A stretch of 64,000 bases of DNA from Chloroflexia bacterium SDU3-3 (GTDB lineage: Bacteria > Chloroflexota > Chloroflexia > Chloroflexales > Roseiflexaceae). A model generated the notes under the pieces. It had not been told where the DNA came from, searched no databases, and was given only the letters and a program-made list of their open reading frames with translations. The position numbers and the translations under genes are program-made. Each line of letters begins with the position of its first letter. Position 1 is the stretch's first letter. The stretch is taken from positions 62,001 through 126,000 of the forward strand of contig WBOU01000011.1 of the NCBI GenBank assembly GCA_009268125.1, given 5' to 3'. Shown here piece after piece: positions 1 through 8,045 of this stretch.

Positions 1-99
1 GGCGCGGGCCTGGGCGTGGATGCCTAGAGCGTAGATAGAGCAGAGCAGCAGGGCGCAGGCGCTGCCCAAGATGGGGCGCATGGCGGCGTGAAATCGCAT
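1..99 (-). CDS. N-terminus of a secreted protein, cut by the window edge
   Basis: Reading leftward from an ATG at 99, the 33 visible codons give MRFHAAMRPILG followed by a hydrophobic stretch (ACALLLCSIYALGI) and then HAQARA, which is a typical Sec signal peptide with an Ala-x-Ala cleavage region. A purine-rich AGAGGT ribosome site lies seven bases upstream of the ATG. The mature protein lies outside the window, so no function can be given. The gene lies downstream of and on the same strand as RNase HI, about 130 bases away. Confidence 0.6.
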   Translation of the reverse strand, partial: MRFHAAMRPILGSACALLLCSIYALGIHAQARA

Positions 100-226
100 A
101 GCAGACCTCTTTCGGTAGCAGACTTCTTGCCACCTAGTCTAGCGATCCTGCGCATCTGCGTCCTGTCAATCCACCTGCGCCTATCCTGATGTTTTGCGAA
201 GGTTGGGCGAGCGGCGCTGGTGCCGT

Positions 227-973
227 CTAGCGCCCGCCCGCCGCAAAGCCGGGGTCGGGCGGCAGGCCGCGCCGCTGGGAGGCGGCCACGGCTAGCTGGT
301 CGCAGCGCTCGTTGTCGGCGATCCCGGCGTGGCCCTTCACCTGCACCAGCGTGACATCGTGCTGCTCGTAGAGCGGCAGCAGGCGCTGCCATAGATCGGC
401 ATTTTTCACATCCTCGCGGCCTGCATCGCCCGTGCGCTGCCAGCCATCGCGCCGCCAGCGCACGGCCCAGCCCTTCTGCAGGGCATCAATCACATACGAC
501 GAGTCGCTATAGAGCGTGATAGCTGGCTGGCCCTTGAGCGAGGCCAGCGCCTCGACCATGGCCAGCATCTCCATGCGGTTGTTGGTGGTTCGGGCGAAGC
601 CGCCCGATAGCTCGCGCACACTGTCGCGGTAGCGCAGCACCACGCCGTAGCCGCCCGGCCCTGGGTTGCCGGTGCACGCGCCATCGGTGAAGATCACCAC
701 CCGACCAGCCAGCAGCTGATCCTCGGGGGCCAGGCCTGCGGGGAAGGCGGCGGAGGCCGGGGGCGGCGGGGGCAGGCTGCGCACGTGCGCGATGGGGATG
801 GGGCCGCCGCGCTCGCGGTACCACTGCTCGGCGGTGGTCTCGGTGGGGAAGCTTTTGTAGACCGCCTGCGGGAAGCTCTCGACCTGGGCCTTTGCGCCCT
901 GGGGGCCATCCCAGGCGTCGTAGATGCCGGGCCGCTTGCCGCGGACCACCGCGTAGTATTTGCGCTTTGTCAT
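227..973 (-). CDS. rnhA: Ribonuclease HI with N-terminal hybrid-binding domain
   Basis: This 248-residue protein degrades the RNA strand of RNA-DNA hybrids in the cytoplasm. Residues 5-50 (KYYAVVRGKRPGIYDAW) match the viroplasmin/RNase H1 hybrid-binding domain. A proline-rich linker (67-75) leads to the catalytic domain (about 92-235). The four acidic residues are D97 (FTDGACTGNPG), E135 (NRMEML), D157 (YSDSSY) and D225 (NERCDQLA), with the conserved histidine in VKGHAG. The open frame extends further upstream, but the ATG at 973 begins directly with the hybrid-binding domain and fits the family. The hybrid-binding domain plus HI architecture is more usual in eukaryotes and a subset of bacteria. 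Identification is firm. Confidence 0.95.
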   Translation of the reverse strand: MTKRKYYAVVRGKRPGIYDAWDGPQGAKAQVESFPQAVYKSFPTETTAEQWYRERGGPIPIAHVRSLPPPPPASAAFPAGLAPEDQLLAGRVVIFTDGACTGNPGPGGYGVVLRYRDSVRELSGGFARTTNNRMEMLAMVEALASLKGQPAITLYSDSSYVIDALQKGWAVRWRRDGWQRTGDAGREDVKNADLWQRLLPLYEQHDVTLVQVKGHAGIADNERCDQLAVAASQRRGLPPDPGFAAGGR

Positions 974-1116
974 TCTGCCTGCCTCTGTGCTGTGCAAAAA
1001 ACCGAGGCACAGGATACCACAGCACCCGAGAATCTGTGGCGGGGCGAGGCACGCCGCTCGGTATGGCGGCACAGTTGTTGCCCTAACCACAAGCGTGTGA
1101 CGACAAGCAGAGATGC

Positions 1117-1124
1117 AAAGGAGG
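1117..1124 (+). promoter_or_regulatory. Ribosome binding site deciding the DUF892 start
   Basis: AAAGGAGG lies five bases before the ATG at 1130. The open frame begins far upstream, so this near-perfect Shine-Dalgarno sets the start codon. Confidence 0.7.
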
Positions 1125-1129
1125 ATGGT

Positions 1130-1624
1130 ATGCGCGTCGAAACCTTGCGTGACCTCTATATCGAGCAGCTTCAGGATCTCTACAGCGCCGAGACACAGCT
1201 GGTAGAGGCCCTGCCACTGATGGCCCAGGCGGCAACAAACCCGCTGCTGAAGACCGCCTTCCAGGAGCACCTGGGCGAGACCAAGACCCATGTCAAGCGG
1301 CTTGAGCAGATCTTCAAGCAGATCGGCGAGAAATCCGGCAGCCAGACATGTAAGGCCATGAAGGGTCTGATCAAAGAGGGCGAGGAGATGATCAAGGCCA
1401 AGGGCGACCCCGCCGCGAGGGACGCGGGCCTGATCGCCGCCGCCCAGCGCGTGGAGCACTACGAGATCGCAGGCTATGGCTGCGTGCGCACCTACGCCAG
1501 CCAGCTGGGCGATCAATCGTGTGTCGACATCCTCCAGCAGACCCTGGATGAGGAAGGGATGGCCGACAAGAAGCTGACCCAGCTGGCCGAGCAGGTGATC
1601 AACCTTGAGGCCGAGCGGGCCTAG
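1130..1624 (+). CDS. DUF892 (YciE/YciF-like) ferritin-like protein
   Basis: This 164-residue protein is predicted all-helical and matches the DUF892 ferritin-like family. Its pattern is TLRDLYIEQLQDLYSAETQLVEALP at the N-terminus, EHLGETKTHVKRLEQIF in helix 2, and VEHYEIAGYGCVRTYA and LDEEGMADKKL in the later helices. The E, H and E-x-x-H positions expected for a di-metal site are present. Family members are linked to stress response, often alongside manganese or iron metabolism, but their reaction is not established. The next gene on the same strand is a manganese transporter with its own promoter. A strong hairpin follows the stop codon. Confidence 0.85.
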   Translation: MRVETLRDLYIEQLQDLYSAETQLVEALPLMAQAATNPLLKTAFQEHLGETKTHVKRLEQIFKQIGEKSGSQTCKAMKGLIKEGEEMIKAKGDPAARDAGLIAAAQRVEHYEIAGYGCVRTYASQLGDQSCVDILQQTLDEEGMADKKLTQLAEQVINLEAERA

Positions 1625-1640
1625 CGCCGCGCGGATGAAC

Positions 1641-1681
1641 AGCGAAGGGCGGGTGCAGCGCTGCTGCGCCCGCCCTTCGCT
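1641..1681 (+). terminator. Hairpin after DUF892
   Basis: Perfect 13-bp arms (AGCGAAGGGCGGG at 1641-1653, complement at 1669-1681) enclose a 15-base loop. There is no T-run, so it may act as a factor-assisted terminator or an RNA stabiliser. Confidence 0.5.
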
Positions 1682-1720
1682 GTAGCGCAGGCGAAATCAG
1701 ACTTTTTGCCAAAACATGTC

Positions 1721-1748
1721 TTGACTTTTCTCCCTATCCATGTAATAT
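1721..1748 (+). promoter_or_regulatory. Promoter of the NRAMP transporter gene
   Basis: A TTGACT -35 element (1721-1726) and a TAATAT -10 element (1743-1748) are separated by 16 bases. The start codon lies about 40 bases downstream. Confidence 0.65.
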
Positions 1749-1766
1749 TTAGGCCAGCCTAAATAT
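1745..1766. promoter_or_regulatory. DtxR/MntR-type metal-regulator box
   Basis: Perfect inverted arms ATATTTAGG (1745-1753) and CCTAAATAT (1758-1766) flank CCAG. The core TTAGG...CCTAA is typical of DtxR/IdeR/MntR operators. It overlaps the -10 element, so a metal-loaded repressor would block transcription of the manganese transporter. The regulator itself is not in the window. Confidence 0.65.
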
Positions 1767-1789
1767 GCATTTGTCGAGAGGAGTCAGCT

Positions 1790-3160
1790 ATGTCGGCAAC
1801 CACCATCACTCCGCCAACCGAATCACAGCCAAAGGGGGCGTGGCGGCATGAGCGCCACGCCCCCTCGCTGCCCGAGGTCTTCTCCAGCGTACATGTCCCC
1901 CAGGGCGCAGGCTTCTGGCGCAAGATGCTGGCGTTCGTTGGGCCGGGGCTCATGGTCTCGGTCGGGTATATGGACCCTGGCAACTGGGCGACCGATCTAG
2001 CGGGCGGCGCGCAGTTTGGGTATATGTTGCTCTCGGTCATTCTGATCTCGAACTTCATGGCGATGATCCTGCAGCACCTGTCGCTGAAGCTCGGCATCGT
2101 CACCGGGCGCGACCTAGCGCAGGCCTGCCGCGACCACTACTCGCGGCCCGTGGCCCTAGTGCTGTGGGTGCTGTGCGAGATCGCGATCGCGGCCTGCGAC
2201 CTAGCCGAGGTGATCGGCTCGGCGATCGCGCTCAACCTCCTATTTGGCATCCCGCTGGTGGCCGGGGTGATCATCACCGCGCTGGATGTGCTGGTGGTGC
2301 TGCTGCTGCAGCACAAGGGCTTCCGCCTGATCGAAAGCTTGGTGGGCGGGCTGGTATTTGTGATCGCCGGATGCTTCCTGTACGAGATCATCGCCTCGCA
2401 GCCCTCGGTCTCGGGCATGCTGGCGGGGCTGGTGCCCGCGCCGCAGATCATCACCAACCCCTCGGCGCTCTACATCGCCATCGGCATCCTGGGGGCCACG
2501 GTGATGCCGCATAACCTCTATCTGCACTCAAGCATCATCCAGACGCGGCGCTTCGAGCGCAGCCCCGAGGGCAAGCGCGAGGCCATCCGCTTCGCCACCA
2601 TCGACTCGACCGTATCGCTGCTGCTGGCCTTCTTCATCAACGGGGCTATCTTGGTGACTGCGGCGGCGGCATTCTACGGCACCGAGCACGCCAGCGTGGC
2701 CGACATCAGCGACGCCTATCAGCTGCTGACGCCGGTGCTGGGCGCGACCTTCGCCAGCGTGGTGTTTGGCGTGGCGCTGCTGGCATCCGGGCAGAACAGC
2801 ACGCTCACCGGCACGCTGGCCGGGCAGATCGTGATGGAGGGCTTCCTCAACATCCGCCTGCCCGCCTGGCTGCGACGCCTGATCACACGCATGATCGCGA
2901 TCATCCCGGCGGTGATTGTCACAGCGCTGTATGGCGAGCACGGCACCGGCGAGCTCCTGGTGCTAAGCCAGGTCATCCTGTCCATCCAGCTGAGCTTCGC
3001 GGTCATCCCGCTGGTGATGTTCACCAGCGACAAGCGTAAGATGGGCCAGTTCGCCAACCCCACCTGGCTCAAGCTCGTGGCCTGGGGCATGGCGCTGGTG
3101 ATCGCCGGGCTGAACGCCTACCTGCTGTTGCAGACGATTACGGGCTGGGTGCAAGGGTAA
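1790..3160 (+). CDS. mntH: NRAMP-family Mn(II)/Fe(II) proton symporter
   Basis: This 456-residue integral membrane protein imports divalent metal (Mn, probably also Fe) using the proton gradient. Transmembrane helix 1 carries the metal-binding DPGN ([19 protein letters not shown], around residue 60) and helix 6 carries [10 protein letters not shown] (around residue 243), the two signature motifs of the family. About eleven hydrophobic segments are visible. The hydrophilic 45-residue N-terminal tail ending [12 protein letters not shown] is also typical. AGAGGAG (1777-1783) precedes the ATG. The gene stands alone, with its own promoter and the overlapping metal-regulator box, which supports manganese homeostasis as its job. 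Confidence 0.93.
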   Translation: MSATTITPPTESQPKGAWRHERHAPSLPEVFSSVHVPQGAGFWRKMLAFVGPGLMVSVGYMDPGNWATDLAGGAQFGYMLLSVILISNFMAMILQHLSLKLGIVTGRDLAQACRDHYSRPVALVLWVLCEIAIAACDLAEVIGSAIALNLLFGIPLVAGVIITALDVLVVLLLQHKGFRLIESLVGGLVFVIAGCFLYEIIASQPSVSGMLAGLVPAPQIITNPSALYIAIGILGATVMPHNLYLHSSIIQTRRFERSPEGKREAIRFATIDSTVSLLLAFFINGAILVTAAAAFYGTEHASVADISDAYQLLTPVLGATFASVVFGVALLASGQNSTLTGTLAGQIVMEGFLNIRLPAWLRRLITRMIAIIPAVIVTALYGEHGTGELLVLSQVILSIQLSFAVIPLVMFTSDKRKMGQFANPTWLKLVAWGMALVIAGLNAYLLLQTITGWVQG

Positions 3161-3208
3161 GCAAGGCACTAGAATGGGCAAAAATGAAGTACGCTGGGTT
3201 AACAAACC

Positions 3209-3238
3209 TTGACATTGGATGCGACGCCCGCCTATAAT
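3209..3238 (+). promoter_or_regulatory. Consensus sigma-70-type promoter of the peptide importer
   Basis: TTGACA (3209-3214) and TATAAT (3233-3238) both match consensus and are separated by 18 bases. The start codon at 3365 leaves an unusually long leader of about 120 bases. Confidence 0.8.
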
Positions 3239-3364
3239 ACTCACAATGTTGGAACCTCGCCGACAATGAACGTCGCCCGAGCCACCTTCTGTGCAGAGGC
3301 AGCATCCCGTGAACAACGCCAGCGCTGGCGGCCAGAATCCCCTGGACGTTAGAAAGGACTCCCC

Positions 3365-5044
3365 ATGCTTCGGAGGATTGCCCACGTGCGCTCGTTCCCC
3401 ATCATCCTCTCGCTCGGCGCGCTGCTCAGCGCGTGCGGGGGTGGGACAAGTACCTCGCAGCCATCGCCCGCCACCACCGCCGGGGCAGCGGCCACCGCTG
3501 CCCCAGCCGCATCCGCCGCGCCCGCCGAGGGCGGCAGCGTGGATGCAAAAGAGACGCTGATCTTCGCCGCCGATCTGTCCGACCAGATCTCGCTCGACCC
3601 TGCGGTGGTCTACGAGTTTGGCGGCATTCAGGTGGTGGGCAACATCTACCAGTCGCTGGTGACACTGGTACCAGGGCAGACCACCGTCAGCCCGTCGCTA
3701 GCCAAATCGTGGGATGTCAAGGGCACCGACGACGGGTGGACCATCACCTTTGCGCTAGATGAGAAGGCTAAGTTTGCGAGCGGCAACCCTGTGACCGCCG
3801 AGGATGTGGCCTACTCGTGGGGCCGTGTGCTGGATCTGAACAAGTCGCCCGCGTTCCTGCTGAGCGATGTGGGCGGGCTAAAGAAGGACAGCTTCAAGGC
3901 CGTCGACGCCAAGACCTTCGAGGTGAAGCTGGCTAAGACCGTCAGCCCGCAGGTGTTCCTCTCGGTGATCAGCTTTAGCGTGGCCGGTGTGGTAGAAAAG
4001 GCCACCGTCGAGGCCAACGCAGGCAGCGACATGGGGTCGAGCTGGCTGAACGACCACTCGGCGGGCAGCGGGCCGTATGTGCTGAGCAGCTGGGAGCGCA
4101 ACACCCAAAACGTGCTGGATGTGAACCCCAACTACTGGGGCAGCGCGCCCGCGATCAAGCGCGTGATCATGCGCAACGTGACCGAGCTGGCCAACCTGCA
4201 ATCGGCGATCGAGACCGGCGACGCCGATATCGTGCAGGATCTGGGGGCCGAGCAGGTGCAGGCGCTGAGCGGCAACCCCAACGTAGACATCGTAAAGGCC
4301 GAGAGCACGCTGCTGGTCTACATCGGCATGAACGCCACCTTCGCGCCGCTGGATAAGGTCGAGGTGCGCCAGGCCATCCGCTACGCGCTGAACTACGACG
4401 ACATCACAACGCTGCTGGGCGGCAACGGCACGGTGACGCAGGAGATCATCCCCTCGGGGCTGTTCGGACACACCGGCGAGCTGCCCTTCAAGCAGGACAT
4501 CGAGAAGGCCAAGGGGCTGCTGGCCCAGGCCGGCGTGGCCGAGAACACCGAGCTGGAGCTGCTGGTGCCCACCGGCCCCGCGCCGGGCGGCATCGAGTGG
4601 AGCCTGCTGGCCGCCAAGATCCAGGACGACCTGGGCAAGATCGGACTGAAGATCACCATCAAGCAGATCCAGCAGTCCGAGCTGCTGAACACCTACCGCG
4701 CCCAGAAGGGCCAGCTGGTGCTGATCAACTGGGGGCCGGATTTCCCCGATCCGGATGGCAACGTGACCCCGTTCACCAACTTTGCGGCCAAGTCGATCGC
4801 CTGGCGCAACAGCTGGGAAAACAAGGAGATCGGCGACCTGGGCGCGCAGGCCGCCGTGGAGCAGGACTCGAACAAGCGGCTTGAGCTGTACAAGCAGGTG
4901 ACCGAGCGCGTGCTGAACGAGGGCCCCTACGCCATGCTCTACCAGCCTACCCGCGCCTACGGCGTGAGCAAGAGCATCAGCGGCTTCCAGTACTCGGCGG
5001 CCAGCACGCCCAGCATCTGGTTCTGGACGATCAGCAAGAAGTAG
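3365..5044 (+). CDS. ABC transporter substrate-binding lipoprotein, family 5 (peptide type)
   Basis: This 559-residue lipoprotein is the extracellular receptor of an oligopeptide/dipeptide-type importer. A signal peptide ends in the lipobox LLSAC (cysteine near residue 24). An Ala/Thr/Pro-rich tether of about 35 residues follows, then the SBP_bac_5 fold. Diagnostic segments are LDPAVVYEFGGIQVVGNIYQSL, AKSWDVKGTDDGWTITF, YALNYDDI and NWGPDFPDPDGNV. An AGAAAGGA site precedes the ATG. The cognate permeases lie just downstream beyond a hairpin terminator. The ligand could be a peptide, nickel or an opine, and the sequence alone does not decide. Confidence 0.9.
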   Translation: MLRRIAHVRSFPIILSLGALLSACGGGTSTSQPSPATTAGAAATAAPAASAAPAEGGSVDAKETLIFAADLSDQISLDPAVVYEFGGIQVVGNIYQSLVTLVPGQTTVSPSLAKSWDVKGTDDGWTITFALDEKAKFASGNPVTAEDVAYSWGRVLDLNKSPAFLLSDVGGLKKDSFKAVDAKTFEVKLAKTVSPQVFLSVISFSVAGVVEKATVEANAGSDMGSSWLNDHSAGSGPYVLSSWERNTQNVLDVNPNYWGSAPAIKRVIMRNVTELANLQSAIETGDADIVQDLGAEQVQALSGNPNVDIVKAESTLLVYIGMNATFAPLDKVEVRQAIRYALNYDDITTLLGGNGTVTQEIIPSGLFGHTGELPFKQDIEKAKGLLAQAGVAENTELELLVPTGPAPGGIEWSLLAAKIQDDLGKIGLKITIKQIQQSELLNTYRAQKGQLVLINWGPDFPDPDGNVTPFTNFAAKSIAWRNSWENKEIGDLGAQAAVEQDSNKRLELYKQVTERVLNEGPYAMLYQPTRAYGVSKSISGFQYSAASTPSIWFWTISKK

Positions 5045-5076
5045 CGGCGGGCACCCACCGTACCGCCGACGGCAAC

Positions 5077-5116
5077 ACAGGGGCGCGGCTATCGCGCCCC
5101 TGTCTCTCTTTTTCTC
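5077..5116 (+). terminator. Intrinsic terminator inside the peptide-importer operon
   Basis: Perfect 11-bp arms (ACAGGGGCGCG at 5077-5087, complement at 5093-5103) enclose a five-base loop and are followed by CTCTCTTTTTC. It lies between the binding protein and permease genes. A leaky terminator here would keep the receptor more abundant than the permeases. Confidence 0.75.
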
Positions 5117-5149
5117 TGCGTCACCCCGCACCATAGCCTGGAAAACGCT

Positions 5150-6157
5150 ATGCTTCGTTTCCTCATCCGACGCCTGCTGGGCTTCGCCCTGGTGCTGGTC
5201 GGCGTCTCGATCATCACCTTTGTGCTCTCGCAGCTGGTGCCCATTGACCCGGCGGTGGCCGCGCTGGGGCAGAACGCGCGCGATGACCAGATCCAGGCCT
5301 TCCGCGCCGAGTACGGGCTGGATCAGCCGCCTGTGCAGCAGTATCTCACCTATGTCTGGCGGCTGGCCCACGGCGATCTGGGCATGTCCATCCGCACCCG
5401 CCGCCCTGTGGCCGACGACCTGCGCGACTACTTCCCGGCCACGCTGGAGCTAGCGCTATGCGCGATGGTGGTGGCCATGGCGCTGGGCATCTCGCTGGGG
5501 CTGGTGGCGGCGGTGCGCCGCAACAGCTGGGTGGATGCCCTGGCGCGCACGCTGGCGCTGGTGGGCGGCTCGCTGCCGATCTTCTTCCTGGGCCTGCTGG
5601 GACTAACGCTGTTCTACACCAAACTGCGCTGGCTGCCCGGCCCCGGGCGGCTGGATGCCCTGATCGAGCCGCCGCCGAACGTGACCGGCATGTACATCAT
5701 CGACAGCGCGCTGGCGGGCGACTGGGCCGCGTTCCGCAACAGCATCGCCCACATGGTCCTGCCCGCCGTCACGCTGGGCTACTACTCCACCGCCGTCATC
5801 CTGCGCATGACGCGATCCGCCATGCTGGATGTGCTGGGCCAGGACTACATCCGCAGCGCCCGCGCCAAGGGCCTGCGCGATCGCGCGGTGTTCGTGCGGC
5901 ACGCGCTGCGCAACGCTATGATTCCGGTGCTCACCACCGTGGGCATCACATTCGGCAGCCTGCTCTCGGGGGCGGTGCTCACCGAGACAATCTTCGGGTG
6001 GCCGGGGGTGGGGCGCTACGCCACCGCATCCGCCACCAGCCTCGACTTCCCGGCGGTGATGGGCGTCACGCTGATCGCGGCGGTGCTCTATCCGTTGATT
6101 AACATGCTGGTCGACATCGGCTACAACGCGCTCGACCCGCGTGTCTCGATTGGGTAA
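5150..6157 (+). CDS. Peptide-type ABC transporter permease (DppB family)
   Basis: This 335-residue inner-membrane subunit forms half of the transport channel. It has the family N-terminus MLRFLIRRLLGFALVLVGVS followed by FVLSQLVPIDPA. A periplasmic segment contains YGLDQPPVQQYLTYVWRLAHGDLGMS. Further membrane helices lead to the coupling loop DYIRSARAKGLRDRAVFVRHALRNAMIP, the EAA-type motif that docks to the ATPase. Only three bases separate its stop from the next permease gene. No ATP-binding subunit lies in the window, so the ATPase must be encoded elsewhere. Confidence 0.92.
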   Translation: MLRFLIRRLLGFALVLVGVSIITFVLSQLVPIDPAVAALGQNARDDQIQAFRAEYGLDQPPVQQYLTYVWRLAHGDLGMSIRTRRPVADDLRDYFPATLELALCAMVVAMALGISLGLVAAVRRNSWVDALARTLALVGGSLPIFFLGLLGLTLFYTKLRWLPGPGRLDALIEPPPNVTGMYIIDSALAGDWAAFRNSIAHMVLPAVTLGYYSTAVILRMTRSAMLDVLGQDYIRSARAKGLRDRAVFVRHALRNAMIPVLTTVGITFGSLLSGAVLTETIFGWPGVGRYATASATSLDFPAVMGVTLIAAVLYPLINMLVDIGYNALDPRVSIG

Positions 6158-6160
6158 TCT

Positions 6161-7048
6161 ATGCAAGCCTCACATCTCAACCTGGCCGCGCAGGCCCCGC
6201 CCAGGCGCTCGCCGCTGGCGCGCACGCTCGGCTGGATGCTGCGGCAGCCGACCATCGCCATCGGCATGGTGCTGCTGGTCTTCTTCCTGATCGTGGCGGT
6301 GGCCGCGCCGCTAATCAGCCCCCAAGATCCGCTGAAGCAGGAGATCATCCAGGGGCTCAAGCCGCCCTCTCCGGCGCATCTGATGGGCACCGACAAGCTC
6401 GGGCGCGACATCCTGAGCCGCATGATCTACGGCGCGCGGATCTCGCTGTTCGTGGGCCTGAGCGTGGTGCTAGTATCAAGCGTGATCGGCACGCTGATCG
6501 GGCTGCTGGCCGGGTACCTAGGTGGCTGGGCCGACGAGCTGATGATGCGGGTCACGGATGTATTCTTCGCCTTCCCCAGCTTGATCCTGGCGATGGCGAT
6601 CGCCGGGGCGCTGGGGCCGAGCCTGCAGAACGCGCTGATCGCGATCATCACGGTCTCGTGGCCGATCTACGCGCGTCTGGTGCGCGGGCAGGTGCTGACG
6701 CTCAAGGAGCAGGAGTTCATCTCAGCGGCGCGGGCGGTAGGCGTACCACAGTGGCGCATCCTGCTGCGGCACATCCTGCCGAACTCGCTGGCCCCGCTGC
6801 TGGTGCAGGCTAGCTTCGACCTAGGCGGGTCGATCCTGTCGGTGGCGGGCCTGTCGTTCATCGGCTTCGGGGCGCAGCCACCCACGCCCGAGTGGGGCGT
6901 GATGATCAGCGAGGGCCGCAACTACCTAGCCACCCAGTGGTGGCTGGCCTCGTTCCCTGCCGTGGCCATGCTGCTGGTGGTGGCCAGCTTCAACCTGCTG
7001 GGCGACGGCATCCGCGACCTGCTCGACCCACGGCTGCGCGGGCGCTAG
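6161..7048 (+). CDS. Peptide-type ABC transporter permease (DppC family)
   Basis: This 295-residue inner-membrane partner of the DppB-type permease starts three bases after it. It has the N-terminal helix of DppC proteins, then HLMGTDKLGRDILSRMIYGARISL, which is a family hallmark. The coupling loop is EFISAARAVGVPQWRILLRHILPN, followed by GLSFIGFGAQPPTPEWGVMISEGR. The two permeases and the upstream receptor form one importer without a local ATPase. A strong hairpin ends the operon. Confidence 0.92.
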   Translation: MQASHLNLAAQAPPRRSPLARTLGWMLRQPTIAIGMVLLVFFLIVAVAAPLISPQDPLKQEIIQGLKPPSPAHLMGTDKLGRDILSRMIYGARISLFVGLSVVLVSSVIGTLIGLLAGYLGGWADELMMRVTDVFFAFPSLILAMAIAGALGPSLQNALIAIITVSWPIYARLVRGQVLTLKEQEFISAARAVGVPQWRILLRHILPNSLAPLLVQASFDLGGSILSVAGLSFIGFGAQPPTPEWGVMISEGRNYLATQWWLASFPAVAMLLVVASFNLLGDGIRDLLDPRLRGR

Positions 7049-7073
7049 CACGCAGGGGCACGCGATAACAACA

Positions 7074-7115
7074 AGGCGGGCCGGGATCGAGGTAGAACCC
7101 GATCCCGGCCCGCCT
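7074..7115. terminator. Bidirectional hairpin between convergent genes
   Basis: Perfect 16-bp arms (7074-7089 and 7100-7115) enclose a ten-base loop. It lies between the stop codons of the convergent permease and transglutaminase genes and can serve both. There is no long T-run. Confidence 0.6.
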
Positions 7116-7133
7116 GTCTGTAAGGCTAAAAGG

Positions 7134-8045
7134 CTAAGCCACCGCGTACTCCACGCGTACCAAGCCAGCGCGCTTGCTGGCGGTGAGCAGGCCCTGGTAG
7201 GGCGCGATGTAGCTGCCCGAAGTAGGGGCTACATCGCCATAGTCGCGGCCCACCGCAATGGTGATGTAGCTGAGGTTGGCGCGGCGGTGGTTGGTGGGGT
7301 CGAAGGGCATGGCCACCCAGCCACTGCCCTGGGGCAGCAGCACCTCGAGCCAGGCGTGCGAGCCGCCCTCGCCCAGCAGGTGGCCAGAAACGTAGCGCGC
7401 CGCCAGACCGGCGGCGCGACAGATCGACAGCATGATGTGGGTGTAGTCCTGACAGAGGCCCTCGCCGATCGCAAGCGCCTCGGCGGCGGGGGTCTGTACG
7501 GTGGTCGCGCCCGCGCCGTAGCGCATCGCCCCATAGACCCAGGTGTTGATCGACTCGGCCAGGGCCAGTGGGTCGCGGTGCTGGGCGGCCAGCTCGCGGG
7601 CCACCTGCGCGATGCGGTGATCGGGAGCGGTCAGCGGCGTGTCGGCGCGGAAGGCGCGGGCCTGGGCATCGCTGAGGTGGGGCAGCAGGTCGGGCGAGCC
7701 GACGCGCTCTAGGGCCAGGCTGACCTCGAACGTGACCTCGCGCTCGACCTGGGGCAGGTGAAAGGAGAGCACGCGGTTGCCGAACATGTCGAAGGCGCTG
7801 CTGGCGGTATGCTCGGCCCCCAGCACATGCACCGCAAAGCTGCTCAGCCGCTGGTCGCCATACTGCTCGGGCGGCACCACCACCAGGCGCTGGCGCAGCT
7901 CGCGGATGGGGCCGGGGTAGGCGTAGTGAAACCGCTTGTGCAGCCAGTACGACGAGGAGCGCACACTGCTCCAGCGCACGCTCTGGTGGTCGATGAACAT
8001 GGCCTCTTCAGAAGGCGAAGGGTTGGCTGAGCTGAACTTTTTCAT
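7134..8045 (-). CDS. Transglutaminase-like protein, first of a coupled pair
   Basis: This 303-residue protein has the bacterial transglutaminase-like N-terminal beta domain (about residues 30-130, beginning YWLHKRFHYAYPGPIRELRQRLVV). A papain-fold core follows, with a catalytic triad in GLCQDYTH (Cys), GGSHAWLEV (His) and PFDPTN (Asp). Bacterial members of this family act as proteases or transamidases, or are uncharacterised. No signal peptide is visible, so it is probably cytoplasmic. Its start overlaps the stop of the upstream second transglutaminase by four bases, which implies coupled translation and a joint function. Confidence 0.85.
   Translation of the reverse strand: MKKFSSANPSPSEEAMFIDHQSVRWSSVRSSSYWLHKRFHYAYPGPIRELRQRLVVVPPEQYGDQRLSSFAVHVLGAEHTASSAFDMFGNRVLSFHLPQVEREVTFEVSLALERVGSPDLLPHLSDAQARAFRADTPLTAPDHRIAQVARELAAQHRDPLALAESINTWVYGAMRYGAGATTVQTPAAEALAIGEGLCQDYTHIMLSICRAAGLAARYVSGHLLGEGGSHAWLEVLLPQGSGWVAMPFDPTNHRRANLSYITIAVGRDYGDVAPTSGSYIAPYQGLLTASKRAGLVRVEYAVA

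Noticed and set aside
164-169. TTGACA on the minus strand as -35 of the gene cut by the left edge
   Set aside because: The only -10-like TAGACT is about 22 bases away, too far for a standard promoter.
227-1516. Longer RNase H reading frame with a 181-codon N-terminal extension
   Set aside because: The extension overlaps the DUF892 gene and its ribosome site. The ATG at 973 begins exactly at the hybrid-binding domain.
3878-5371. A 497-codon minus-strand frame opposite the peptide-binding lipoprotein
   Set aside because: It is a shadow of the SBP gene, which has a lipobox, a consensus promoter and family motifs.
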